Notes under the pieces: model-generated
Seen by the model: the letters and a program-made list of their open reading frames with translations, nothing else
Told to the model about the DNA's origin: nothing
The model's database searches: none
DNA from: Hippasteria phrygiana
Lineage: Eukaryota > Echinodermata > Asteroidea > Valvatida > Goniasteridae
DNA: 64,000 bases
Assembly (NCBI GenBank): GCA_037893225.1
Contig: JAZGUH010000551.1
Span: 62,001-126,000 of the forward strand
Direction of reading: 5' to 3'
Translations under genes and position numbers: made by a program
Shown here: piece after piece, positions 44,107 to 55,100 of the stretch
How the letters are laid out: every line of letters begins with the position of its first letter
Numbering within the stretch: position 1 is the first letter of the stretch

Positions 44107-44505
44107 AGTCCATATTTAAGCTCTTTCCTGTGCTTAAAACTTATTCTCTATAAAATGGACAGAGATTGTTAAAATCATGTGTTCATCAACCCTATGGAAT
44201 TGGGACTAGGTAAAAAAGATGTTACATTTTTGGTTTTTGGTTTTCTTGTAAGGTTTCATGAAGGCAAGTGTATAGCAACAAAAATGCAGAAACCACATTT
44301 TTGTTTACAATAATTATTAAACCCTAGTCCCTGTATGTATTTTGGCTAGTCACCTACTCAATGCAACACCGTCCATAAGTTGTAAAAATGAAGCTTAAAC
44401 CTCAATGCAACAGTCTAACAGCTAGAACAAAAAGTCTTTTGTTCACAGCTCCGATCAACAAAATCCCACAGGAATGTACACTTGTTGCACGGAGTATGAT
44501 TACAA

Positions 44506-44708
44506 TTAACCGTAACTATGATATATCCAACGATATTTTAAAAATGAGCATTTCTGTTTGATTTTGTTGAGCAGAGCAGTCAACAAAATACCTGTTGTTC
44601 TAATTGTTGGATTCTGTTGTATTCAGCAAGCTTCAAACTTTACTGTTGTTGGAATATGTTGGATTCAGCAGGGTGTTCAGCCAAAATACTGTACGGGATT
44701 AGGGTTAA
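44506..44708. mobile_element. TTAA element with ATCCAACA repeats, copy b
   Basis: TTAACCGTAACTATG to CGGGATTAGGGTTAA; internal GTTGGATTCTGTTGTATTCAGC units. Confidence 0.6.
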
Positions 44709-45229
44709 TTAATGGTTTGGACTACCTTTTGTTGCTATACTGACCTTCATGAAACCTTGCAAGAAATCAGACCGCTTGCACACGAGATATTTCACTCAAA
44801 ATTTCTGCAGCACGCTGCTAATCGTTATAGAATTTAGAAGTAGAATTGTAAATTTGAGACGAGATTTTGCCCTCTGTCATAGATTTTAACAGAGCGATTA
44901 AACAAAACACCTTCAGAATTCTGTCGGATTTTAACCAAAATAAAATTTACTACTTTTCTCTTAAAATATAAACTCCCATTTAAAGTATAATACATAAATA
45001 TTTTTTAAATACATGCGCATGTATGTCTGTATACTTAAAATCATGTACATGTATTAATAAAACAATGCGTAATGCTTAAAATCAATTCTATTTTAATATT
45101 TTAGAGCATAACCTAGCTAAATCAGATGATTAGTATTAAAGTACTTCGGTGTATTTTAATAGTTCTCTTGTAGGTTTGTGACTTGCTTTATTTAGTTTTT
45201 AAATGGTCAATACATTTGTACAGTGGGTC

Positions 45230-45547
45230 TTAACCCTAACCCTGCTAAATGCAACAGAAGGCACCAACGGTAAAAAGTTGTTGCAAATTGTTGCATTGAG
45301 CAGGCAACACATTTCTCCTGGTCTTATGCGTTTTGTTGCACCCAGCAGGCTTGCTGGTTGGTATACCAGCCTAACCCTGCACAATGCAACAGAATCCACT
45401 GTTAGCATGTTGTTGCATTTAAGCAGGGTTCTTATTCAGCTGTGTTGCATTCTGTTGCATTGAGCAGGGTTCTTATTCAGCTGTGTTGCATTGTGTTGCA
45501 TTTAGCAGGGTGCTAATTACAGAATACCCTGTGGGGGTTAGGGTTAT
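45230..45547. mobile_element. TTAA element with GCAACAGA/TGTTGCAT repeats
   Basis: TTAACCCTAACCCTGCTAAATG to GTGGGGGTTAGGGTTA. The interior has direct and inverted copies of TGCAACAGAA / TTCTGTTGCATT and a duplicated 50-bp block ending GCAGGGTTCTTATTCAGC. Confidence 0.65.
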
Positions 45548-45737
45548 TAATGTTCAATTAAAAGTGGAGTGAATTCCTTCTTCTGATGGTATTTTGTTTA
45601 TAAAGTATTTAAGCTTTGCAGCCGTGTATTTCTATGCATCTTTTGTATTTAATCTACATGTAGTTCTGAGTGCTACACATGTGTAGGATGTTATGAGGTT
45701 GTGAACTGGACACAGGCCCTGACTGAGAAAAATTCAA

Positions 45738-45958
45738 TTAACCCGTTGCGTACGGATGACGCCATATGGCGTCCCAAAAAAAAGTGCCACCAGGCCAGAT
45801 GACGCCATTGGCCGCCATTTGTCCAGTTTAAATCCATTGTTGGATTATTGTTTATGTCATGCTTGACTGCACAAACACATTGTAGCGGTTCGATTTGGCT
45901 GCCAGAACCGCAGCAACACCCCGACGTCTCCCGTAAAATACCGTGCCCAAGGAGTTAA
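45738..45958. mobile_element. TTAACCCCTTG-family MITE, copy f
   Basis: TTAACCCGTTGCGTACGGAT to CCCAAGGAGTTAA, 221 bp, close to copy d. Confidence 0.75.
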
Positions 45959-46076
45959 CACAGTATTATTAAAAACATTACCCCCATATATTCAAAATAT
46001 CAAAAATAGAATGTATAACAAGAACACGTCACATTTATGTGTTAGCGTAAATGGTGGCAAGTTGGTATTTGATTCC

Positions 46077-47275
46077 TTAACGCATTGAGACCGGATAATG
46101 GCTATAGCCTCGAATTAAAAAAGACCACCTGGCTATACCAGCATTGACGGCTATACCAGCATTGACGGCTATACCAGCATTGACGGCTATACCAGCATTG
46201 ATGGCTATACCAGCATTGACGGCTATACCAGCATTGATGGCTATACCAGCATTGATGGCTATACCAGCATTGATGGCTATACCAGCATTGATGGCTATAC
46301 CAGCATTGACGGCTATACCAGCATTGATGGCTATACCAGCATTGATGGCTATACCAGCATTGACGGCTATACCAGCATTGATGGCTATACCCGCATTGAT
46401 GGCTATACCAGCATTGATGGCTATACCAGCATTGATGGCTATACCAGCATTGATGGCTATACCAGCATTGATGGCTATACCAGCATTGACGGCTATACCA
46501 GCATTGACGGCTATACCAGCATTGATGGCTATACCAGCATTGATGGCTATACCAGCATTGACGGCTATACCAGCATTGATGGCTATACCAGCATTGACGG
46601 CTATACCAGCATTGACGGCTATACCAGCATTGACGGCTATACCAGCATTGACGGCTATACCAGCATTGATGGCTATACCAGCATTGATGGCTATACCAGC
46701 ATTGATGGCTATACCAGCATTGACGGCTATACCAGCATTGATGGCTATACCAGCATTGATGGCTATACCAGCATTGATGGCTATACCAGCATTGACGGCT
46801 ATACCAGCATTGATGGCTATACCAGCATTGATGGCTATACCAGCATTGACGGCTATACCAGCATTGATGGCTATACCAGCATTGATGGCTATACCAGCAT
46901 TGATGGCTATACCAGCATTGATGGCTATACCAGCATTGATGGCTATACCAGCATTGATGGCTATACCAGCATTGATGGCTATACCAGCATTGATGGCTAT
47001 ACCAGCATTGATGGCTATACCAGCATTGATGGCTATACCAGCATTGATGGCTATACCAGCATTGATGGCTATACCAGCATTGATGGCTATACCAGCATTG
47101 ATGGCTATACCAGCATTGATGGCTATACCCGCATTTTCTGCATATTCAATCCAATGTTCAGTTATTGTGGTCCTTACGCTTGGCTGCACAAGCCTCTTGT
47201 GTGCGTTTTGCTTGGATGCACAATCCCGTCTGGCATACCATCGCCCCCATTATAATACCCGGCACAAGGGGTTAA
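46077..47275. mobile_element. TTAA MITE, copy g, with an internal 18-bp satellite
   Basis: TTAACGCATTGAGACCGGAT at the left and GGCACAAGGGGTTAA at the right. The flanks match copy e (22143-22606). About 1 kb of 18-bp tandem repeats occupies the place where copy e carries its nested foldback. Confidence 0.75.
46128..47137. repeat. 18-bp minisatellite, about 55 copies
   Basis: Unit GGCTATACCAGCATTGAY, very uniform. The last base is C or T in a non-random-looking mixture of runs, and two units near the ends read CCCGC. The period is a multiple of three and the unit has no stop in some frames, so long open frames appear on both strands (Ala-Gly-Ile-Asn repeats on minus, Ala-Ile-Pro-Ala-Leu repeats on plus). 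No gene is inferred. Confidence 0.97.
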
Positions 47276-47461
47276 CCCCTTGTGTCCGGCTGTTATTGAT
47301 TAGGTGTTTGTATGCCAATACGGGCTTGTGCAGCCAAGCGTAATGCAAACAATAGGCAAACAATGGATCGAGTACGTGGAGGAATGCACGTATAGAAGAC
47401 AACTTGCAGGTGGTCTTTTTCAAACCGCGGCTATGGTCGTCGTCCGTATCCAGGAGGTTAA
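47272..47461. mobile_element. TTAACCCCTTG-family MITE, copy h, sharing its TTAA with copy g
   Basis: TTAACCCCTTGTGTCCGGCT to CCAGGAGGTTAA in inverse orientation to copy g. The two elements abut at one TTAA (47272-47275). Confidence 0.65.
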
Positions 47462-47599
47462 CGAAAGGCTTCATCACAAATGGCGAAAGAAAAAAACAAA
47501 TACATTTCTGCTCTTATAGCACATGACCGGACGGGCAGGTGATGAGCACATTTCAATCAAAGCAACTGCGAATGGCATATTTCTTGAGTGGAACCAGAG

Positions 47600-47857
47600 A
47601 TCTGGGCCCAATTTCATGGCTCTGCTAACCACAGCTTTCCACGCTTACGATCACCATTTTGCGCTAACAGCACTAGCGGAAAAATTCTGCGCTAACCCTG
47701 TAAGCACAGAATCCCTAGTTACGGGATGTGCGCATGCACAGGAGCCAAAATTCCCCACTAACGTGTGAAATACGCTTGCCGTGAGCACAAAATTTTCTGC
47801 TACAGTAAGCGGGGATTTTCGCTAACGGTAAGCAGAGCCATGAAATTGGGCCCAGAT
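47600..47857. mobile_element. ATCTGGGCCCAATTTCATGG foldback, divergent subfamily
   Basis: Inverted ends ATCTGGGCCCAATTTCATGG and CCATGAAATTGGGCCCAGAT; the interior (GCTAACCACAGC, GCGCTAAC) differs from the 22197/31207 subfamily. Confidence 0.8.
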
Positions 47858-47989
47858 GAGAGGCACTAATCAAGGCAATTGTACGCCCACTGATGTACAT
47901 TCAAAATGCTTCTGGATTTGAACCGGATATCCTAGGGGGTACGTACTACGCACTCATTCATACCATGGCAATTGGTAATAATAATTAAT

Positions 47990-48135
47990 GAATGTTTATG
48001 AGTGCAATGGTAAGAATAATTTCATGAGGTGACAGATTGAATGTTCCATTCCACGAGGCGAAGCCGAGTGCAATGGGACATTCCATCTGTCACCGAATGA
48101 AATTATTCTTACCATTGCACGAATGTGAAACATTC
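47990..48135. repeat. Foldback GAATGTTTATGAGTGCAATG
   Basis: Arms of about 60 bp: GTGCAATGGTAAGAATAATT on the left and AATTATTCTTACCATTGCAC on the right. It abuts the 552-bp element at 48146. Confidence 0.85.
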
Positions 48136-48145
48136 AAAATTTGTT

Positions 48146-48697
48146 TTATACAACGCCTGAATAAATCCGACAGATTGCATGCATGGATTTCTTGGTGTAC
48201 AACTTGCCGTTTACCTTTTCAGTCCCGCATAAAACCGTGACAAAAAGTGGTCCAGTTCCGAATCAGTTAAAGCTTTAATTGTTGTTCCTGCGTGTCTTGC
48301 AAATTCCTCTAATCGTTTGACTGCATATTTCATTTGTCTCTTTGTGTTAGCAGTGTTAGCAGTGTTAGCAGTGTTAGCAGCGTCAGCATCGCCTACGAGT
48401 TCCAATATTTCGTCGTCTGTCAGGAAAACAAACCGCGGTTCGGAAACACCGTCCGCCATTTTGTGTGAATGACAGCCTAGACTGGTTCCCGGTCCCCATA
48501 TGTATGGGGACTGAAATTTATACATTTGATGTATGAAAGGACAATGGAGGGATCGGAAACCAGTCTGTTGTAGCGGCACCAACAGTGACCGTGAAATTAG
48601 GGAAGTTACGCACGCCCCTACCGTGCAATGTAACTTCGCGCCGTGCGATCGACGATCCACCAATCGGATGGCGGGGATTTATTCAGGCGTTGTATAA
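48146..48697. mobile_element. 552-bp element with perfect 23-bp terminal inverted repeats
   Basis: TTATACAACGCCTGAATAAA plus 3 more bases at 48146-48168 is repeated exactly in inverse at 48675-48697. Flanking TA/TTA repeats could be a short target duplication. Inside is a minus-strand coding fragment resembling the N-terminus of Crypton-type tyrosine recombinases, plus a small hairpin (AGACTGGTTTCC / GGAACCAGTCT). Confidence 0.6.
48211..48462 (-). pseudogene. Crypton/DUF3504-like recombinase N-terminal fragment, frameshifted
   Basis: Minus-strand frame starting MADGVSEPRFVFLTDDEILE. It has a helical region with RQMKYAVKRLEEFARHAGT and a following TDSELDHFLSRFYAGLKR, the pattern I know from N-terminal domains of Crypton-derived tyrosine recombinases (KIAA1958-like). 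A 9-bp unit encodes four Ala-Asn-Thr repeats. After LKR the normal continuation (VNGKLYTKKSM) lies in another frame, so a one-base frameshift or indel is present near 48215. The sequence ends at the terminal repeat, with no catalytic domain. The GTAAAC at the break could be misread as a splice donor, but the downstream homology argues for a frameshift. Confidence 0.45.
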
Positions 48698-48775
48698 TAA
48701 TCATTGATGCATGAATTGCATATATAATTCTGAAATGAAATCACCAGCTCATTCCAGTGAGCCAGGCTGAACTCA

Positions 48776-48994
48776 ATAAGCCAATTTCGGTATTTCAACT
48801 GCGCATGTGCACAATGACATTTTATCCGAATGACCCCCATGACCTGACACGCGCGTGTGAATGCAAAAGGTGGTCGGACAACGCGCACGTGTTAAATTCA
48901 GAATGGGCGTTCGCGTAACATGGCGTGACATTACATCAGCAATTTTATTCCGAATAACCTTTGACTTCTGAGATACCGAACTGGCTTATTCTGA
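48776..48994. repeat. Foldback with CGGTATTTCAACTGCGCATG end
   Basis: AAGCCAATTTCGGTATTTCA at the left and ATACCGAACTGGCTTATT at the right. Related sequences occur at 9310-9390, 16465-16625 and 53455-53836. Confidence 0.6.
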
Positions 48995-49013
48995 GATGAA
49001 ACCACCAGGTCAT

Positions 49014-49019
49014 TTATTC
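49014..49019 (-). terminator. Candidate polyadenylation signal for the integrase-derived gene
   Basis: AATAAA on the minus strand 111 bp after the stop codon; the only canonical hexamer I saw close downstream. Confidence 0.35.
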
Positions 49020-49129
49020 CTGTGAGCCTGACTGTGAACTCAATTCAAACAAGGCAATCATTAACACTTATCGCCTAATGCTTATTTTAACCCTCTTACT
49101 ACATGTCTTGGCAATCAATTGGCATTCTC

Positions 49130-52100
49130 TCATATGCTGTTGACATTGGCTGGTGAGTTAAAAACCACATCGCTCAGGTCGACATTGCACTCGCTGTTTA
49201 TCGCCTGTACGATGTCTCTCAAGTCGTGGCAATCGTTGTTCGTGAGCGTCGCCACATGCGGTCTCGCACTCACCGATCCGAGAAGGTTGCCGTCCGGTTG
49301 CTGGCACTTGTCCTTCCCCCTGTCCAACCATTCCCGCTGGACACTCGAAGTGATCTCTGAGTAATAATCGCTCAGGGGTAGAGGTCTCTTCAGCTCCCTG
49401 TGGGTCGGAGGCGATTGTTTGGATTGCTTGTGCTTCTTCAGCAGGAACCTGCTAGCATACTTGCAGCTGACGCATCGGTAGGGGGTCCGACCACCTTCTG
49501 AGCCACTCTGCTCATAGAAGATTTGGCACTTCTCGGCCTGGTAGCGCAGTACGGGGTATCCGAGAGTTTTGACGCAGTGAGTGTCGCCATCCGTGATGTG
49601 GGATTCGGGGATGCCCTTGCAGAAACGCATCCGGCTGAGTTTCTTTAGCAGGCTGCAGAACATGGCCACGTCGAAGGCCTCACCGTCAAAGAGCCGGTGC
49701 TCCACGGCTTGTTGGTATACTGCCTGGAAGGTCAGCTTGCCGTGCCGGTCAAGGGTCACACTGGCGAGGTCGGTGGGGAGTCCTACAGCACCAAACGTTC
49801 CAACCCTCGTGATCACCATGTATTCGTTGTCTTGTGTTGACTCAGTCTGAAACAACAGACAAACAAACAGTGCCATGGGAAAAATAAACAAACAAACCAT
49901 GCCATATGCTGTAAATTCACAACTGGTGGTATGGTTTCTCTATTAAAGTCTCAAGAAATTTTTTATTTCTGTGAACCGTAAAGGGACTCATTTTATTGCT
50001 GGGGGGGGGGGGGTGGAACTTGGAACTAAAGTCACTTTTTTCACTTAAGGCCGCAACAAAGCCTTCAACACATCTTCTGCAGAAATAATACAATCTTTTA
50101 AATTACCCTGAATTTTAAGTTGTCATACTCCGCTGTCTGCAGTATTTGGAAAGCCGAGTCCAGACACGTCCCTTTCCAATGACCTCTGAACTGATTATCA
50201 CACTGGGAGGAATGTCTGAATCCCTCAAGAAGTTCAGCTCCAACCTGAGGATTTAAGGCCATAAAAATGTTTTGCGTCATGCCCTTTTCAAAAAGGAAGA
50301 AGGCCCTCTGTTTTTACTTCCGTTTTTAGAAGTAATGAAATAATGTATTTTAAAGACAGATGCTCTTCTTTTTTTGCAAGATGACTTTTACCAAAGTGGG
50401 GTCCATCGAATCAAGTAGATGAATTTCACATTAACCCGGTCTATGCACTTCTGGGTTGAAAGCGAGGCTCTCAGTACTAAACAAACAGTACTATTCAACA
50501 AATGCATTCATGCATGGATGAATCACGCCATAAATGGCAGCGCAGCGTACGTTCAGCATAGTCAGTCGTTTACTTTATAGCACTGAGAACCTCTTTCACA
50601 AACCCATAAGTGCGCAGATCGGTGCTGTTTTCATCAATTTGGAATTCTTCTATAAATTGAGTTCATGGAAAGTGAGCCGTGGGCTGATTTACAGATCAAA
50701 TGGGGGAGGGCAATGTAAGATGAAAACGAATGACTTACAGCATTTCAAGCAGACCCAGGTGAAAAAGTAGGAGAATAGTGGGATCAAACTCTTCAACAAA
50801 ACAGGATAAAAGTAGGACTTTGGAGGACAAAATCAGGATAAAAGAAGGACTTTTTTCATGCTTTCAGGATTAGCTTTGCTTGATACTCACACATGTACAC
50901 AGCATCACAAGCCTCATTTGGCATGTTCACTTGTGCTCCATAAGCTCTTGGAAGTAAAGTTGCAGGACTTATGCACCCAAGCCCTTCATTGAAATTGTCA
51001 TAGGACAGTGTGTAACACTTATGAAAAATAGTAAATGAGTTGTGGGGCCAAAAAAGTAGGAAAACAATAGGAATTTCAAAAAATAAATTAGGAAAAGTAG
51101 AAGCAAAGTAAAAAAAAAAATAGGAACAAGTAGGAATTGACCTATCGCCATTTATGAGTTAGCCACGCCCCTTAGACAACTCTACACACGTGCAGCACGT
51201 GGATGCGATGCGCAAAGTAGCGCAGTAGCGTATTACGGGGAATCATTGCATACACGCTCTCTCTGACCGGATACAGGAGTTGTCTCAGATATCTGAGACA
51301 ACTTTGCCCACGTACATGTATACATGCAGACTTTCATGCGACCACTTATCGCAAAAAGTAGAAAAATAGCTTTTCCAATTTTCCAGTCGCTCTTTATAGC
51401 ACGTATCTGAATAATGCATACTCCCCGGACCCCACTCACATATTTTCACCATCCGAGACTTGGAAAAACTGAAGAAATATGAATAGAACAATACACGGGC
51501 TTGGCCAATGTGTTGCAAACAAGATTAGTATACACGTGATAACGGGCCGGTTGAGCGTTTGCGTTAAATTTGACGTGCATTTGCATATTGCGTTTCAACG
51601 AACAGGGCGCACATGTAACCGAATAATGCGTGTATTTGGATCGTTTTTTGGTTTGTCCAAGATTTGGAATATTATGTGATGTTCAACAGACGCTACGATT
51701 GGATAATAGTCGTGAACGGCGATAGGTAAATAGTAGGAATACTCGAAAGCCTGGATTTACCCTCAAGTTTGAGTCGACCGTGTTCGTCATGTCCATTATG
51801 TCCATACTCATAAAGTCTCCCACAGTTTCCATCTGGAGAAAAAAACCACAGAAACCAAAATTTATGAAATGCAGCCTGCGGCCCCTATTTTGGAACTCGT
51901 ACTCTTGTGCACTACATGTGACATGACTATGTTAACAATTCACATACACAGGATCAAATTGAGACGAGGGGAAACATAACCTGAGATGGTGACCTCGGGT
52001 GGCGGCCAAACATCAGGAAGAACGGAGAGGACGTGGCAAGGTTCTGCTCCTGGGTGCGTATCGAGTAGGCAAGCTCCTCCAAGTTACGGGCCCAGTGATC

Positions 52101-55100
52101 CGGCCGCTCGTTGACCAGTCGGCTCAAGTGCGTCGTCAGTGACTGACCGGTGCGCTCGCTCAGGCTGCGGGTCTGAGGATGATCTGAGCTAGTCACTATT
52201 ACACCAGGGATGGTCAGCGATTTGCCGATTTCCATGTTCAGCTGTAAGGAAGGGAAGAAGGGCCAGTGTGGCGCTACTGAACTCAAAAAACTTAGCACAG
52301 AAACAAATTTGCTGAGTAAATATGGATACTTACCAAAATTATAGCATATTGCTTGAGACTGATTCTTAGCTGGGTTCCGATTTAATGGGGAAAAAACATC
52401 CTATCCTCTTTGTAAGTAAAGTTAACTTCCAGATCCAATATATGTGATGCGATCAAACGAAATCATTCGGAACTCGGCAATCCTTGGTCTGAGATATGGG
52501 CCAAAATATGTTCCTAGTGGGAAAAATCTAAATTGATTATTTTTTCCAAAAACAGAAGGGAAAAACATTCTTCTTTCACAGGAAAATATGACATGTATTA
52601 TAAATGTGCTAAAAATGACTCTATTAAAGTACTGTAACTTTAAACTTGATTTTCTCAGTTTCTTTCTTTATGGGCCGGTGTTCAAATATTTGTAACTTTT
52701 TAACCAAAGGTCGTATTCACATGGGGTTTTCACTAATATGGATCTTGAAGTACGCTACAAATGAATATGTAAAAATCCCAAAATTTACCAGGGCCTACTT
52801 CAGACTGATTTTGCTTGATCGCATCACATATGTGGGGCTGTATGGACAGCGTCGAATGTTGGATTTTGTTGGATTTGGCAGGGCTCATGCAAACAAATAC
52901 CTGTTGTATTTGGTTCGATTCAGCAGGGTAGCTGCAAAATGCCAAGGCTGGTGTGTAGGTGGTACACTGCAGAATCCAACAAAATTTGCTGTTGGATTTA
53001 GCAGGCTTCTCATTTCAGTTTTGTTGGAAATTGTTAGATTTAGTTGGGTCATATGAAAAACACTGAAGGGGGTTAGGGTTAAAATGCACATTTTCAAATG
53101 CCTGGAACTCTAGATTCTTTATATTCCAAGGGATAAAATGAGAATCAAAATTGAGACTTTGTAAACTAACCTGGGTAATGTAATCCTCGTCCTGGCTCAG
53201 AAGTAATCCTTTCGGTGCCCCCCACCTGCAGATATATGTCTTGATGCACCAGGTCACGCCGACGATCGCTTTGGTCTTCAGCGGAAAAAAGTCTACAAAC
53301 TTGGTGTAGTAATCGGTGAATGCTAGGACAAACTTGCAGCCTTCGTTGGATGCAGGCAAGGGTCCTGAAACAAGTATGACAGAGCCGATAAAAGTATGTC
53401 CAAAACGATGTACATGTAGTTATGTGAAAAAAACATATGCATCCATTATTATCATAATAAGCAAGTTCGGTATTCCAACTGCGCATGTGCACATCAAGAT
53501 TTGACAATTTTTCTTTCGGGAGAAACATTTCATCGTGAGCGTGCAAAACAATAGCGGGTACTAGCGAATTAAAAGAGATCGTCGTGTTCTGAAGTAACTT
53601 TTTTCAAAAACGTTTGGACAGCAAAGTGTTTTCAGGTGTCTTGTGTGTCCAAACTTTTGTTCGAACAAAAGTTTCCATCATCTTTTCAATTGCACGAACA
53701 ATTTCACAGAATGCAGAATCGGTTACCACGTCCCCCATAGCCTTGTGTGCATTTATCTGCCACGTTTTTCACGGGAGAAAAATCGTCGGAGCTTGTTGTG
53801 CACATGCGCAGTTGGAATACCGAACTGGCTTATTATTGAGAAATGGTTGCTACCTATGAAATTCATTCCGACCACTTCCAGGACTTGAGTCAATTTCAGT
53901 TTCACGGGCTTCGCTGGAGGTGCTCTGTTCCTGACCCCGTCACTTCCTTTGCAGCGTTCGCAAGAGCTGACCTGTGAAGTGAAAGAGAAAAAGGCAGAGT
54001 TGTAATCAAGTCATCACAACTCAAGTCAAGTCACAAGCTCTACAAAAAAACTCAGGAGTGAAATTTGAGGAAAATGACAAATCCACGAAACACTCGGAGG
54101 CATTTGATTTGTAAGGCATTTCTGAAAAATGCATTAAGAAAACTGCATTTTCTACCAGAAGATACAGTTCTAAGTTGCAAAAAATAGGGTCATTAGAATT
54201 ACAAGACTGTTTCAGGTTGCAGAGTTCATTTTGGAATGATAAACACAATTTAAGGACAAAAAAATCTTCCAGAAATCTGGAAGACGTCTCACCAAAAATC
54301 CTGAAATCAGGAAAAATCCGGAGAACTTTCACCCCCGTCAAATGAATTGTGACACTGTAGCTTGTGATTGACTTGATTACAACTTGACAATCTTGAATTC
54401 CAAAATACAATTTTAGCCCCTCCCAAATTTTAGTCAAGAGCCACGCCCACAAAAGAGGTTGAAACAGCTCACTTACAAAAGCGGTGACATCTTCTTTCAT
54501 GCCGTTCCACGTATAATGCTTGGATATCCTGGTCAGCGTGCCATTGATACCACTGTGTCCACCCGTTGGATTCGTGTGGCAGTGTTTTAGAATGTCGTTC
54601 ACTTCGCCAATGTCTGTCACGACTCGCTTCTTCATGTCCACTTTTCCTCCAGTGTAATACAAGGTTTGCTCTGGCAGAATAAATAGTCAACATTTTTTTT
54701 TTTTTTTTTTTTTTTACTGAAGTTAATTTTGCAGTTATTCACATGAAACTTTTGTGAAACAGGGAGACACAATAATTTAGACACAGCTAAAACAAACTGC
54801 TGTCCTGTTTTCTTTCGAAGTTTCCAAATTCTGTGGCTGAACCAGTTATTATTATTATTTTTATTATTCAATCGACATAAAAATAACATAACAATTACAA
54901 CAACACATGCTACAGAAATACAAAAACTAAGGACCATAAGCACTTTCACGGTAATATGCGCCATCTTGCTTACGGGGCAAATTTACACGCGTTGCTATGT
55001 ACGCATCATCAAGTCATCATGCGTTCATTCCAAAATGCGCTTGCATAAACATGTGTTCTTTTTGCCTTGGAACAAGATGGCACATATCACCGTGAAAGTG

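Noticed and set aside
46128..47137. CRISPR-like periodic repeat
   Set aside because: Units are contiguous 18-mers with no spacers and the genome is eukaryotic.
46077..47343. Two long open frames (370 residues minus, 399 residues plus) over the 18-bp array
   Set aside because: Both strands are open only because the unit is a multiple of three without stops; the array sits inside a MITE and has no splice or start support.
48211..48222. Splice donor GTAAAC ending a Crypton-like exon
   Set aside because: The expected continuation follows directly in another frame and the sequence then meets the terminal repeat, so a frameshift is simpler.
1834..53082. TTAGGG-type interstitial telomere repeats
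   Set aside because: Only one or two TTAGGG units occur at each site and always as paired inverted ends, so MITE termini explain them better than telomere arrays.
51954..54662. Ty3/gypsy retrotransposon copy
   Set aside because: The integrase pieces are separated by proper introns, lie in one consistent reading phase and lack LTRs, reverse transcriptase and gag; a spliced gene fits better.
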